The translations under genes were made by a program, and so were the position numbers. Below, one piece after another: positions 8,493 to 16,455 of a stretch of 64,000 nt of DNA. Source of the stretch: Streptomyces sp. NBC_01689 (lineage in GTDB: Bacteria > Actinomycetota > Actinomycetes > Streptomycetales > Streptomycetaceae); the NCBI RefSeq assembly GCF_036250675.1, contig NZ_CP109592.1, forward strand, positions 8,308,001 to 8,372,000, given 5' to 3'. Position 1 is the stretch's first letter; each line of letters starts with the position of its first letter. Below the pieces are notes generated by a model. The model made no database searches. It was not told where the DNA came from and saw nothing but the letters and a program-made list of their open reading frames with translations.

Positions 8493-8776
8493 GCCCCCGG
8501 AGCCTAAGGGCTGTCCGGTGATCTCCGGTGGATCAGCGCGCGGCGTCCGATGCGGTGCATCGCCGGCCGGGCCGGGGCCGGGCGTGCGGTGCGCGGGCGT
8601 CGCGCCGACGCGGTGCGCCGACGTGGCCCGCTGGAGCGGCCGCGGCCGCGGGCCGGCCGGCCGGGGGATCGCGGCACCGCGTCCGGCGAGGGCGTTACGC
8701 TCGGCGTTGCCCGAGCCGCACCAGAGCCACAGAGCCACCAGAGCCACAGAGTTCCAGAGATTCGGAGAATCGCTCC

Positions 8777-9319
8777 ATGGACACCGCCGCCTCCCACGGA
8801 CTGACCTTCCGCGACGCCACCGACGCGGACGTGGACGTCCTCGTCGCGCTGATCGAGTCCGCGTACCGCGGGGACTCCAGCCGCGCCGGCTGGACCACGG
8901 AGGCGGACATCCTCCAGGGGCAGCGGACCGACCCGGAGGGTGTGCTCGCGGTGGTCAAGGGGCCCGACAGCCGGCTGCTGACCGTCGAGCGGGACGGCGC
9001 CGTCGTGGCCTGCTGCCAGCTGGAGCACCGTGGCGACCACGCCTACTTCGGGATGTTCGCGGTCAGCCCGACGCTCCAGGGCGGCGGCCTCGGCAAGGTG
9101 ATCCTGGCGGAGGCGGAGCGGTACGCGCGCGAGACCTGGGGGGTCGCGGAGATGCACATGACCGTGATCTCCGTACGCGACGACCTCATCGCCTGGTACG
9201 AGCGGCGCGGCTACCGCCGTACGGGACGGATGACCCCGTTCCCGTACGGCGACGAGCGCTTCGGTGTCCCCCAGCGCGACGACCTGCGGTTCGAGCTGCT
9301 GGTCAAGCCGCTGGCCTGA
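8777..9319 (+). CDS. GNAT family N-acetyltransferase
   Basis: A 180-residue protein is read from ATG 8777. The acetyl-CoA-binding motif is present as MFAVSPTLQGGGLGKVILAEAERYA (Q/RxxGxG/A type), followed by the late strand and helix MTVISVRDDLIAWYERRGYRRTGRM. The layout is a single GNAT domain of normal length. These enzymes move an acetyl group from acetyl-CoA to an amine, and the acceptor is unknown. A run of short direct repeats (agagccac) lies just before the start in place of a clear ribosome site. The gene converges on the glycerophosphodiesterase gene. Confidence 0.9.
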   Translation: MDTAASHGLTFRDATDADVDVLVALIESAYRGDSSRAGWTTEADILQGQRTDPEGVLAVVKGPDSRLLTVERDGAVVACCQLEHRGDHAYFGMFAVSPTLQGGGLGKVILAEAERYARETWGVAEMHMTVISVRDDLIAWYERRGYRRTGRMTPFPYGDERFGVPQRDDLRFELLVKPLA

Positions 9320-9412
9320 CGTCCGGCGGGACCGCGGGCAGCGCGGGAGTCCGCGAGGCCCGCGGCCACCGGAGCCGCGGCGAAGGCGGCCGCCGGAGCG
9401 GCGGCACGGACG

Positions 9413-10096
9413 TCACGCCGTGAAGCGGCCGGTGCGCTTGATCTCCGGGTAGTCGGTGGTCGCGCCGTCCAGCTCCAGCGCGCGCACCAGCCGCAGCTGG
9501 TCCTGGGTGTTCACCACCCACCCGATGACCCGCAGGCCGCACGTGCGGGCGTACTCCACGACCTCCAGCGTCAGCCGGCGGATGTTGAGACAGACGGTCG
9601 CAGCCCCGGCCTCCACCGCGCGGTCCACGACGTCGACGCCGTACCGGCTCGCGATGAGCGCGGTGCGGACGCCCGGCACGAGCCGGGTGATCTCGGCGAT
9701 CGCCTCGTCGTGGAACGACGACACCTCGACGCGTCCCACCAGGTCGCGCCGGTGCATCACGTCGGCCAGCGCCCGCGCGGCCGCCGTGTCCTTGATCTCG
9801 GCCTGCAACGGCGCCCTGACGGCGTCCAGGACCTCTTCGAAGACGGGTACGCGCTCACCGCGCCCGGCGTCCAGCGCCCGCAGCTCCGCGAGCGTCATCT
9901 CGGAGATGGGCCCCGAACCGTCGGTCGTACGGTCCACGTCCGCGTCGTGCATGACGACGAGCGCGCCGTCCTTGCTCAGATGCAGATCGAGTTCGATCAG
10001 GTCGAGGCCCGCGTTCTGGGCGGCGATGAAGGAACGGAGGGTGTTCTCGGGCTCGACACCCATCACTCCGCGATGACCGATGGTGAGGAAGTTCAA
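9413..10096 (-). CDS. Glycerophosphodiester phosphodiesterase
   Basis: The 227-residue reading begins at TTG 10096 (LNFLTIGHRG), the point where the family fold starts. A TTG at 10162 would add 22 Arg-rich residues without a better ribosome site. The catalytic set is visible: IGHRGVMGVEPENTLRSF (His-Arg and Glu-Asn), DLIELDLHLSKDGALVVMHDADVDRTTDG (Glu-x-Asp metal pair and second His), and a later AEIKD. The enzyme splits glycerophosphodiesters into glycerol-3-phosphate and an alcohol using a divalent metal. No signal peptide is seen, so a cytosolic phospholipid-recycling role is likely. Confidence 0.88.
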   Translation of the reverse strand: MNFLTIGHRGVMGVEPENTLRSFIAAQNAGLDLIELDLHLSKDGALVVMHDADVDRTTDGSGPISEMTLAELRALDAGRGERVPVFEEVLDAVRAPLQAEIKDTAAARALADVMHRRDLVGRVEVSSFHDEAIAEITRLVPGVRTALIASRYGVDVVDRAVEAGAATVCLNIRRLTLEVVEYARTCGLRVIGWVVNTQDQLRLVRALELDGATTDYPEIKRTGRFTA

Positions 10097-10548
10097 GACG
10101 CGACTCGCTTCCGTCGACGGCGGCTCTGCGCGCGCGTGGTCCCGGCGGCGCCCACGCGGCAAGGCCGCAGCCTAATCGCCCGGCCCGGCGATGTACCCGC
10201 TCGTACGCCAGGCGGGGCGTGTCCCGGCCGGGCGGCGTACGGCCCCGCCGGGCCCGTGCGGGCCGCTCCGGCTCACTCGGGAGTGGGCGAGTCCTCCGCG
10301 GATTGACATCTCCCGCCGTCCCGCCGCACGCCTCGCGGGGCCGCCGCCGCCCGCCGTCGAGGCTTCACGGAGATGTCGGGACCGTTCCCCGCCCCGCGAC
10401 GGAAGTGGTCGCCCAAGTCATGTACGACAGGAAAAAAAGCGGTGAAGGTGGGGGTGGCGCAGGATAATCTGTCGAGCCTCCCCTTGCGGGGAAGAACCTC
10501 ATTTACATACGGTGTGCTTACGCGAGGTTCTCCCGTGGAGGATGAGAC
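10097..10548. other. Intergenic region of 452 bases, divergent promoters
   Basis: No gene is supported here. The stretch holds start regions of the divergent glycerophosphodiesterase and DUF6421 genes. It includes an unusual A-run near 10433, a TAATCT -10-like box at 10465-10470 and the inverted repeat listed at 10493-10531. Confidence 0.5.
10493..10531. promoter_or_regulatory. Inverted repeat in the DUF6421 leader
   Basis: AGAACCTC (10493-10500) is the exact complement of GAGGTTCT (10524-10531), with 23 bases between. A smaller TCCCC/GGGGA hairpin lies just before. The element ends 17 bases before the DUF6421 ATG and a few bases before its GGAGG site, so it could be an operator or a leader hairpin that limits ribosome access. 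Confidence 0.4.
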
Positions 10549-11946
10549 ATGACGGAAATTCTTGTGCAGGTGGGTACGGAGGAGCAGGTTCCTCCCGTGG
10601 GCAGGGTGGTGGAGCACCCGGCTTGGCCCGTGCTCAAGGATGCCGTGGAGGAGATCCGGCCATGGCAGTCCAAGGACGGGTCGATCGACCTCGGGGCGGA
10701 GGGGGCGCCGGACGCCGCCGCCGTGGAGTCGGCCGTGCGCCGGGCGACGGACGCCGTCGAGCGGCTTTCCCCGTTGCTGCCGCACGACGCGGCGTACCAC
10801 GAGGCGCTCGTGAAGGATCTGCGCGGCTGGGCCGACGGGGGCTTCCAGGTCCCCGACTTCCTGGACTCGCTGCTGGCCTTCCAGCCCGCCGCCAACCGTG
10901 AGGACGGCCTCCAGCACCTGGTGGTCTTCCCGATGTACACGCAGAACGGCAACCCGGACCGCAACTTCGAGGCGGTCGTGCTGCGCATGGTCTGGCCGGA
11001 CTGGCTGGCCGAGCTGGAGCGCACCCGCTACGACAACCCGCTGTTCTGCGGGATCACCTTCGAGGACTTCACGGCGGGCTACGACACCAACTCGGCCGTC
11101 CTCTTCCCGGAGACCATCGCGGTGCGCGAGGCGCCGGCCCGCTTCAGCTGGGGCGGCATCTTCTGCGACCGCGAGGCCGCGCGCTTCCGCGCCGTCACCG
11201 AGGCCGCCGTGGACGTCCTGGGCCTTCAGCTGCCCGAGGACATCGCCGCCATGGTGCAGGACCAGGAGCGCTGCGAGCAGGCCTTCGTGCTGTGGGACAT
11301 GGTCCACGACCGCACCCACAGCCATGGCGACCTGCCGTTCGACCCGTTCATGATCAAGCAGCGGCAGCCGTTCTGGATGTACGGCCTCGAAGAGCTGCGC
11401 TGCGACCTCACCGCCTTCAAGGAGGCCGTGAAGCTGGAGGCCGAGGGCCACCAGCACGGCCGTGACGTGCAGTACGCGGTGCTCTTCGACCGGATGTTCC
11501 GTTTCCCGGTCACCGGCGACCGCGTCCGCAACTACGACGGCCTCGGCGGCCAGCTCCTCTTCGCCTACCTGCACAAGCACGAGGTCGTCCGCTGGACCGA
11601 CAACAAGCTGCACATCGACTGGGAGCGTGCCCCGCAGGTCACCAACCAGCTGTGCGCCGAGATCGAGGACCTGTACCGCGCCGGTATCGACCGTCCCAAG
11701 CTCGTCCACTGGTTCAAGGCGTACGAGCTCGTCTCCGCCTATCTCGCCCCGCACCCGGGATCGCGCTGGGCCAAGGGCCCGGACGCCCTGGATCTGGACC
11801 TTCCCCCGCGTAAGCTCGTCGACGACGTGCTTCCGGACGAGTTTCCGCTGAGCATGTTCTATGAGGCGCTCTCCAAGAAGCTGAAGAACGTGATCGCCTC
11901 CACCAAGGGCATCACCGCGGCCGGCGCCGAGCGGGTCGCCGCGTGA
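10549..11946 (+). CDS. DUF6421 family protein
   Basis: This 465-residue protein starts at ATG 10549 behind GTGGAGG. It lacks signal peptide and membrane spans. It is rich in aromatic and acidic residues with conserved-looking blocks such as FEAVVLRMVWPDWLAELERTR, MVHDRTHSHGDLPFDPFMIKQRQPFWMYGLEELRCDL and LVHWFKAYELVSAYLAPH. The HDRTHSHGD and EELRCDL segments hold His, Asp and Glu that could bind metal, which is inference. I recognise it as the actinobacterial DUF6421 family; no activity is known to me. Its stop overlaps the GTG of a short-chain dehydrogenase gene, and a threonine aldolase gene follows, so a shared pathway in amino- or hydroxy-acid metabolism is plausible. Confidence 0.8.
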   Translation: MTEILVQVGTEEQVPPVGRVVEHPAWPVLKDAVEEIRPWQSKDGSIDLGAEGAPDAAAVESAVRRATDAVERLSPLLPHDAAYHEALVKDLRGWADGGFQVPDFLDSLLAFQPAANREDGLQHLVVFPMYTQNGNPDRNFEAVVLRMVWPDWLAELERTRYDNPLFCGITFEDFTAGYDTNSAVLFPETIAVREAPARFSWGGIFCDREAARFRAVTEAAVDVLGLQLPEDIAAMVQDQERCEQAFVLWDMVHDRTHSHGDLPFDPFMIKQRQPFWMYGLEELRCDLTAFKEAVKLEAEGHQHGRDVQYAVLFDRMFRFPVTGDRVRNYDGLGGQLLFAYLHKHEVVRWTDNKLHIDWERAPQVTNQLCAEIEDLYRAGIDRPKLVHWFKAYELVSAYLAPHPGSRWAKGPDALDLDLPPRKLVDDVLPDEFPLSMFYEALSKKLKNVIASTKGITAAGAERVAA

Positions 11947-12728
11947 GCGCCCGCGCCGAGGACGCTCAGGAGGCGAAGAAGATGGCGAACGGAGCTCTCA
12001 GCGGTGCGGTGATCGCGGTGGCCGGCGCGGGTGGACCCGCCGGACGCGCGACGCTGGCCCGGCTCGCCGACGCGGGCGCGACCGTCGTCGGCTCGGACAA
12101 CGACCCCGAGCGCCTCGCGGCGGCCGTGGACGCGGCCCGCTACGGGCACGGCGGCGCCACCGTCGTCGGGGACACGGTCGACCTGCTCGACCTGCAGTCG
12201 ACCCGCGAGTGGGCCACCCGCGTCGAGAAGGACTTCGGCCGGGTCGACGGTCTGGTGCACCTCGTCGGCGGCTGGCGCGGCAGCGAGACCTTCACCAAGA
12301 CGAGCCTGGACGACTGGGACTTCCTCGAACTGCTGCTGGTCCGTACCGTGCAGCACACCTCCCTCGCGTTCCACGAGGCGCTCCAGCGCAGCGACCGCGG
12401 CCGGTACCTCCTGATCAGCGCCGCGGCCGCGAGCAAGCCGACCGCGGGCAACGCCGCCTACGCCGCGGGCAAGGCCGCCGCGGAGGCGTGGACGCTCGCC
12501 ATGGCCGACTTCTTCCGCAAGGCGGGGGGCGCGGAGGGTCCCACCTCGGCGGCTGCCATCCTGGTGGTCAAGGCACTGGTGCACGACGCGATGCGCGCCG
12601 AGCGCCCGAACGCGAAGTTCGCGGGCTTCACGGACGTCGACGCGCTGGCGGAGTCCATCGCGGGCGTCTGGGACCTGCCCGCCGGTGAAGTGAACGGAAA
12701 ACGTCTGTGGCTGACCGAGAAGCCGTGA
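11943..12728 (+). CDS. SDR family NAD(P)-dependent oxidoreductase
   Basis: This 261-residue protein starts at GTG 11943, overlapping the DUF6421 stop (GTGA). The Rossmann fold opens with VIAVAGAGGPAGRATLARLADAGATVVGSD, a GxGGxxG variant of the usual TGxxxGxG. The catalytic set fits classical SDRs: ISAAAAS for Ser and AYAAGKAAAEAW for Tyr-x-x-x-Lys. The substrate is unknown. The GTGA overlap with the downstream threonine aldolase gene indicates translational coupling through all three genes. Confidence 0.88.
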   Translation: MSARAEDAQEAKKMANGALSGAVIAVAGAGGPAGRATLARLADAGATVVGSDNDPERLAAAVDAARYGHGGATVVGDTVDLLDLQSTREWATRVEKDFGRVDGLVHLVGGWRGSETFTKTSLDDWDFLELLLVRTVQHTSLAFHEALQRSDRGRYLLISAAAASKPTAGNAAYAAGKAAAEAWTLAMADFFRKAGGAEGPTSAAAILVVKALVHDAMRAERPNAKFAGFTDVDALAESIAGVWDLPAGEVNGKRLWLTEKP

Positions 12729-13804
12729 ACCCTCCCAAGACCGACGCCCGGCGCCACCACGACCCGGCCGTCCGCGGTTTCGCCAGCGACAACTACGCGG
12801 GCGCCCACCCCGAGGTGCTCGCGGCGGTGGCGCTCGCCAACGGCGGACACCAGGTCGCGTACGGCGAGGACGACTACACGGCGAACCTCCAGCGGATCAT
12901 CCGCAGCCACTTCGGTGCCACCGCGGAGGCCTACCCGGTCTTCAACGGCACCGGGGCCAACGTGGTCGCGCTCCAGGCGGTCACCGACCGCTGGGGCGCG
13001 GTGATCTGCGCCGAGAGCGCGCACATCAACGTCGACGAGGGCGGCGCGCCCGAGCGCATGGGCGGCCTCAAGCTGCTCACCGTCCCCACCCCCGACGGCA
13101 AGCTCACCCCCGAGCTGATCGACCGGCAGGCGTACGGCTGGGACGACGAGCACCGTGCCATGCCGCAGGTCGTCTCGATCACCCAGAGCACCGAGCTCGG
13201 CACGCTCTACACGCCCGACGAGATCCGGGACATCTGCGACCACGCCCACGCGCACGGCATGAAGGTGCACCTGGACGGGTCCCGGATAGCCAACGCGGCC
13301 GCCTCGCTCGACGTCCCGATGCGGACCTTCACCAACGCGGTGGGCGTCGACATCCTGAGCCTCGGCGGCACCAAGAACGGCGCGCTGTACGGGGAGGCGG
13401 TCGTCGTCCTCGACCCGGACGCCGTCCGGCAGATGAAGCATCTGCGCAAGCTCTCCATGCAGCTGGCCTCCAAGATGCGCTTCGTCTCGGTGCAGTTGGA
13501 GGCGCTGCTCGCCAAGGACCTGTGGCTGCGCAACGCCCGCCACTCCAACGCGATGGCCCAGCGGCTGGCCGAGGGCGTCCGCTCGGTGCACGGCGTGGAG
13601 ATCCTCCACCCGGTCCAGGCCAACGCGGTCTTCGCCCGCCTCCCGCACGACGTGAGCGAGCGGCTGCAGAAGCGACACCGCTTCTACTTCTGGGACGAGG
13701 CCGCGGGCGACGTCCGCTGGATGTGCTCCTTCGACACGACCGAGGACGACGTCGACGGATTCCTCGCCGCGCTCAAGGAGGAGATGGCCCAGCACCAGGG
13801 CTGA
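12725..13804 (+). CDS. ltaE: Low-specificity threonine aldolase (beta-eliminating lyase family)
   Basis: The protein has 359 residues from GTG 12725, overlapping the SDR stop; an in-frame ATG at 12707 lies inside the SDR gene and is less likely. It belongs to the fold-type I PLP enzymes. FASDNYAGAHPEVLAAV opens the domain, VFNGTGANVVAL forms the phosphate site, HLDGSRIANAA holds the cofactor-binding Asp, and SLGGTKNGALYGE carries the PLP-binding Lys (about residue 217). The usual reaction is threonine or allo-threonine to glycine and acetaldehyde. Being last in a coupled operon with an SDR suggests the SDR may act on the aldehyde or amino-acid partner, which is inference. Confidence 0.9.
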   Translation: MNPPKTDARRHHDPAVRGFASDNYAGAHPEVLAAVALANGGHQVAYGEDDYTANLQRIIRSHFGATAEAYPVFNGTGANVVALQAVTDRWGAVICAESAHINVDEGGAPERMGGLKLLTVPTPDGKLTPELIDRQAYGWDDEHRAMPQVVSITQSTELGTLYTPDEIRDICDHAHAHGMKVHLDGSRIANAAASLDVPMRTFTNAVGVDILSLGGTKNGALYGEAVVVLDPDAVRQMKHLRKLSMQLASKMRFVSVQLEALLAKDLWLRNARHSNAMAQRLAEGVRSVHGVEILHPVQANAVFARLPHDVSERLQKRHRFYFWDEAAGDVRWMCSFDTTEDDVDGFLAALKEEMAQHQG

Positions 13805-13834
13805 CAGTCCACCGCGGACACTATCTGCATAGAT

Positions 13835-13876
13835 ATACGGTCGACCGAAAAGTCATTGACTCTCGGTCGGCCGTAT
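13835..13876. promoter_or_regulatory. 14-base inverted repeat across the -35 region
   Basis: ATACGGTCGACCGA (13835-13848) pairs with TCGGTCGGCCGTAT (13863-13876) with one mismatch and a 14-base gap. The gap holds the -35 box and the right arm fills the spacer of the promoter at 13856-13885. It is well placed for a dimeric repressor, or it may double as a terminator for the upstream operon. Confidence 0.5.
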
Positions 13877-13885
13877 TCCTATGCT
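13856..13885 (+). promoter_or_regulatory. Sigma-70-type promoter for the transglutaminase-like gene
   Basis: TTGACT (13856-13861), an 18-base spacer and TATGCT (13880-13885) match vegetative promoter consensus. Transcription would begin about 13892-13894, at or next to the ATG at 13894. With no ribosome site visible, the mRNA is probably leaderless. Confidence 0.65.
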
Positions 13886-13893
13886 CTGCCGGT

Positions 13894-14466
13894 ATGGAGC
13901 TCATCCAGGAAAACCCCGACCTCTCCGCCTACTTGGCCGACGACGAGGTGATCGACCACCGGCATCCGCTGGTACGGGAGACGGCCGCGCGGCTTGCCAA
14001 GGGGGCGGCCGACTCGTATACCTATGCGCGGGCGGCCTTCGAATTCGTGCGCGACGCCATCCCGCACTCGCAGGACTCCGGTGATCCGCGGGTCACCTGG
14101 CGCGCCTCCGACGTCCTGGAACGGCGCACCGGCATCTGTTACGCGAAGGCGCACGCCCTGGCCGCGCTGCTGCGTGCCGAGGACATCTCGACGGGGTTCT
14201 GCTACCAGAAGTTCGAGCAGGTGCACGGGCTGGTGGCGGTCCGTTTCCGCGGTGCCTGGCATCGGCAGGACCCCCGTGGCAACAAACCCGGGGTGGACGC
14301 GCGGTTCTCCCTGGACGGCGAGCGGCTCGCGTTCACGCCCGATCCGGAGTCCAATGACCTGGACTATCCGGTCCTGTACGCTGAACCGCATCCGGTCGTG
14401 CTGAGCGCGCTCAGGGCCGCCACCGACCGGCCTCACCTCTGGAAGACGCTCCCCACCGCACTCTGA
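13894..14466 (+). CDS. Transglutaminase-like family protein
   Basis: A 190-residue cytosolic protein from ATG 13894; the longer open frame from 13522 lies inside the aldolase gene. The Cys-His-Asp triad of the transglutaminase-like (papain-fold) superfamily is visible: RRTGICYAKAHALAALLRA (Cys82), FEQVHGLVAV (His111) and WHRQDPRGN (Asp126). Bacterial members of this short form are thought to be peptidases or amidases, and the substrate is unknown. It is preceded by a strong promoter that suggests a leaderless mRNA, and followed by the B3/4-domain gene 23 bases later, so the two may be co-transcribed. Confidence 0.88.
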   Translation: MELIQENPDLSAYLADDEVIDHRHPLVRETAARLAKGAADSYTYARAAFEFVRDAIPHSQDSGDPRVTWRASDVLERRTGICYAKAHALAALLRAEDISTGFCYQKFEQVHGLVAVRFRGAWHRQDPRGNKPGVDARFSLDGERLAFTPDPESNDLDYPVLYAEPHPVVLSALRAATDRPHLWKTLPTAL

Positions 14467-14489
14467 GAACAAGGCAGGCACCTCGGATC

Positions 14490-14966
14490 ATGACTCTCAC
14501 GCTCACCGTGTCCGACGAGGTGCGCGCCCTGGCGCCCGGCTTCACCCATGTCGCCGTCGAGGCCCACGGACTGACCAACGGGCCGAGCATCGAGGGGACT
14601 TCGGCCCTGCTCGACGACGCCCCGGTCGGGGGTGAGGACATCGACCGTGTCAGCGGCGGGATGCGTCTCGTACGGGCCGCGGGCGACGAGGAGTTCGAGA
14701 CCGTCGCGGACGGCGCCGGGACGGTCGAGCACCCGGACGCGGGCGAAGTGGTGTGGCGGGACGCGGTCGGTGTGACCTGCCGGCGCTGGAACTGGCGCCA
14801 GGGGCCGCGCACCCGCCTCACGGAGCAGTCCACCTCGGCGATCTTCCTGCTGGAGGGTCTCGCGCCGCTGCCGGTCCCCGCGCTCGGAGCGGCCGCCGCC
14901 GAACTCGCCGAACTGCTTGAGAAGTTCAGCCCCGGGGCACGCGTCACGGTGCACGCCCCGGTGTGA
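14490..14966 (+). CDS. B3/4 (PheT-like tRNA-binding) domain protein, internally shortened
   Basis: A 158-residue protein starts at ATG 14490. The N-terminus (MTLTLTVSDEVRALAPGFTHVAVEAHGL) and the C-terminal half (PVGGEDIDRVSGGMRLVRAAGDEEFETV...GEVVWRDAVGVTCRRWNWRQGPRTRL) match what I recall of Streptomyces B3/4-domain proteins of roughly 220-230 residues. Between ALLDDA and PVGGEDID, about 70 residues that normally form the first half of the domain are missing, while the frame stays open. B3/4 domains sit in phenylalanyl-tRNA synthetase beta chains and stand-alone editing-like proteins. With the core cut, activity is doubtful; it may be a decayed or minimal form. Confidence 0.7.
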   Translation: MTLTLTVSDEVRALAPGFTHVAVEAHGLTNGPSIEGTSALLDDAPVGGEDIDRVSGGMRLVRAAGDEEFETVADGAGTVEHPDAGEVVWRDAVGVTCRRWNWRQGPRTRLTEQSTSAIFLLEGLAPLPVPALGAAAAELAELLEKFSPGARVTVHAPV

Positions 14967-15010
14967 CGGCGCGGACCGGCAGCCCGGTGTGACGACCCGG
15001 ACCGGCAGCC
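14959..15010. repeat. 26-base tandem repeat spanning a stop codon
   Basis: Two near-identical 26-base units (14959-14984 and 14985-15010, differing at about two bases) run head to tail, and a decayed third copy follows. The first unit contains the stop codon of the B3/4-domain gene. Each copy repeats the TGTGA, so slippage here would not extend the protein. Confidence 0.75.
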
Positions 15011-15057
15011 TGGAGTGACGACGCGAAGTGACGGCCCGCCGTGCGCCGGAGTGACGC

Positions 15058-15786
15058 TCAGCGCGCCTCGGCCGCCTTGACCTCTTCGGGGGTCGGTGCC
15101 GTGCCGCCGAGGTGCGCGGGCATCCACCAGGTGTCCTCCGGCCCCTTGGGGCGGACGGGGTAGGCGCGCTGCGCGGCCTCCAGGAGCTCCTGGACCCGCT
15201 CGCGCAGACGCCGCGTGATGGCGCCGGCGTACTGGTCCTGCGGCGCCTCCACCGGCTCGCCCACCCGGATCGTGACCGGGGTGTGGCTGCGCCTGAAGTT
15301 GCGCGGGTGCCCCTTGGTCCACAGCCGCTGGGTGCCCCACAGGGCCATCGGGATCAGCGGCACGCCGGCCTCCTGGGCCATGCGCGCGGCACCCGACTTG
15401 AAGCTCTTCAGCGTGAAGGACTGCGAGATGGTCGCCTCGGGGAAGACGCCCACGATCTCGCCCGAGCGCAGGGAGTCCAGCGCGTGCTGGTAAGCGGTCT
15501 CGCCCTGCTTGCGATCCACCGGGATGTGCTTCATGCCCCGCATCAGCGGACCGGAGATCCGGTGCCGGAACACCGACTCCTTGGCCATGAAACGCACGAG
15601 CCGCTTCTGCGGCAGGGCGGCCAGTCCGTCGAAGATGAAGTCGAGGTAGCTGATGTGATTGCTCACCAGCACGGCGCCGCCCGAGCGCGGGATGTTCTCC
15701 GACCCCTTGCAGTCGATCTTGAGGTCCCAGGCCTTGAACAGCGTATGGGCGAGACCGATGACGGGACGGTAGACAAGCTCTGCCAT
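15058..15786 (-). CDS. plsC: 1-acyl-sn-glycerol-3-phosphate acyltransferase (PlsC family)
   Basis: This 242-residue protein from ATG 15786 carries the acyltransferase motifs. NHISYLD (residues 43-49) is the NHxxxxD catalytic pair, GMKHIPVDR is the second block, FPEATIS (115-121) binds the glycerol phosphate and VPLIPMAL is the last block. A hydrophobic N-terminal helix (PVIGLAHTLFKAW) likely anchors it at the cytoplasmic membrane. The family esterifies lysophosphatidic acid at sn-2 in phospholipid synthesis. Several paralogues per genome are usual in actinobacteria, so the exact acceptor is not certain. The C-terminal tail (TWWMPAHLGGTAPTPEEVKAAEAR) is typical of Streptomyces forms. Confidence 0.88.
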   Translation of the reverse strand: MAELVYRPVIGLAHTLFKAWDLKIDCKGSENIPRSGGAVLVSNHISYLDFIFDGLAALPQKRLVRFMAKESVFRHRISGPLMRGMKHIPVDRKQGETAYQHALDSLRSGEIVGVFPEATISQSFTLKSFKSGAARMAQEAGVPLIPMALWGTQRLWTKGHPRNFRRSHTPVTIRVGEPVEAPQDQYAGAITRRLRERVQELLEAAQRAYPVRPKGPEDTWWMPAHLGGTAPTPEEVKAAEAR

Positions 15787-15971
15787 GGACGGGGTGGACC
15801 CTTCTCTCTGCCTGGGAAGGGGTCCCCCCGGCGGGAAGTTACGCAGCCGTAGGTTTACGGCATTGCGCAGATCGTGCCCGAAGAACGGACGAGTGGCCAG
15901 CCCTGGTGCCTCGCGGCGGCGAGATCCTCGTCACGTCCTCCCGTGATCCACCTCGGTCTTTTAACCCGCCT

Positions 15972-16388
15972 TTACCGCGTGCGGACGGACAGCCGGCGTA
16001 CGAGCAGGTACATCTCGCACCCGAGGCAGTACCCGAACGCCGCGTTGAGAAACGCCGCCGCGAGCGCGCACCCGGTCGCCGCGAGGCCCAGCCAGCCGGC
16101 TCCCACCGTGTAACCGATCAGCCCCACCACCGCGAACCCGAGACCGACGGCCTGGGCGAACCTGGGCGGCTCGGGCGCCTCGAACCCGGTCGGCGGTCCG
16201 AGACGGGGGCGTACGACGGCCTTGAACAGCACGCCGTACGGCGAGCGCGTCACGCCTCCCGCCGCGCCCAGCGCGAACGCCAGGGTCTGCCAGGCCAGGA
16301 GCCAGACGCTTCCGGTGACCAGAACGGCCGCCAGTACGACGGCCGTCACGGCCGCGCCGAACCGCGGCCCCCTCACATCGATGTCCAT
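15972..16388 (-). CDS. DUF4395 family membrane protein
   Basis: A 138-residue protein from ATG 16388 with about four membrane segments and a conserved pair of cysteines, FGYCLGCEMYLL (CxxC), near the end. DUF4395 proteins are small membrane proteins often found beside thioredoxin-like genes, as here: the divergent neighbour encodes a membrane-anchored thioredoxin. A joint role in thiol-disulfide traffic at the membrane is a reasonable inference. The two genes share a 60-base divergent promoter with symmetric CAAGCATTC sites. Confidence 0.85.
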   Translation of the reverse strand: MDIDVRGPRFGAAVTAVVLAAVLVTGSVWLLAWQTLAFALGAAGGVTRSPYGVLFKAVVRPRLGPPTGFEAPEPPRFAQAVGLGFAVVGLIGYTVGAGWLGLAATGCALAAAFLNAAFGYCLGCEMYLLVRRLSVRTR

Positions 16389-16392
16389 GAAT

Positions 16393-16455
16393 CAAGCATT
16401 CCGCAGCGGAGGCGATCCGTGGCCGCGGGAATCTTTGCGGTCTCATGAATGCTTG
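16393..16455. promoter_or_regulatory. Symmetric 9-base sites in a divergent promoter
   Basis: CAAGCATTC (16393-16401) and its exact complement GAATGCTTG (16447-16455) stand 45 bases apart. One lies 5 bases before the DUF4395 start and the other overlaps the thioredoxin start. The mirror arrangement suggests one regulator controlling both genes. If so, the thioredoxin start may be one of the ATGs at 16461/16464. Confidence 0.45.
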
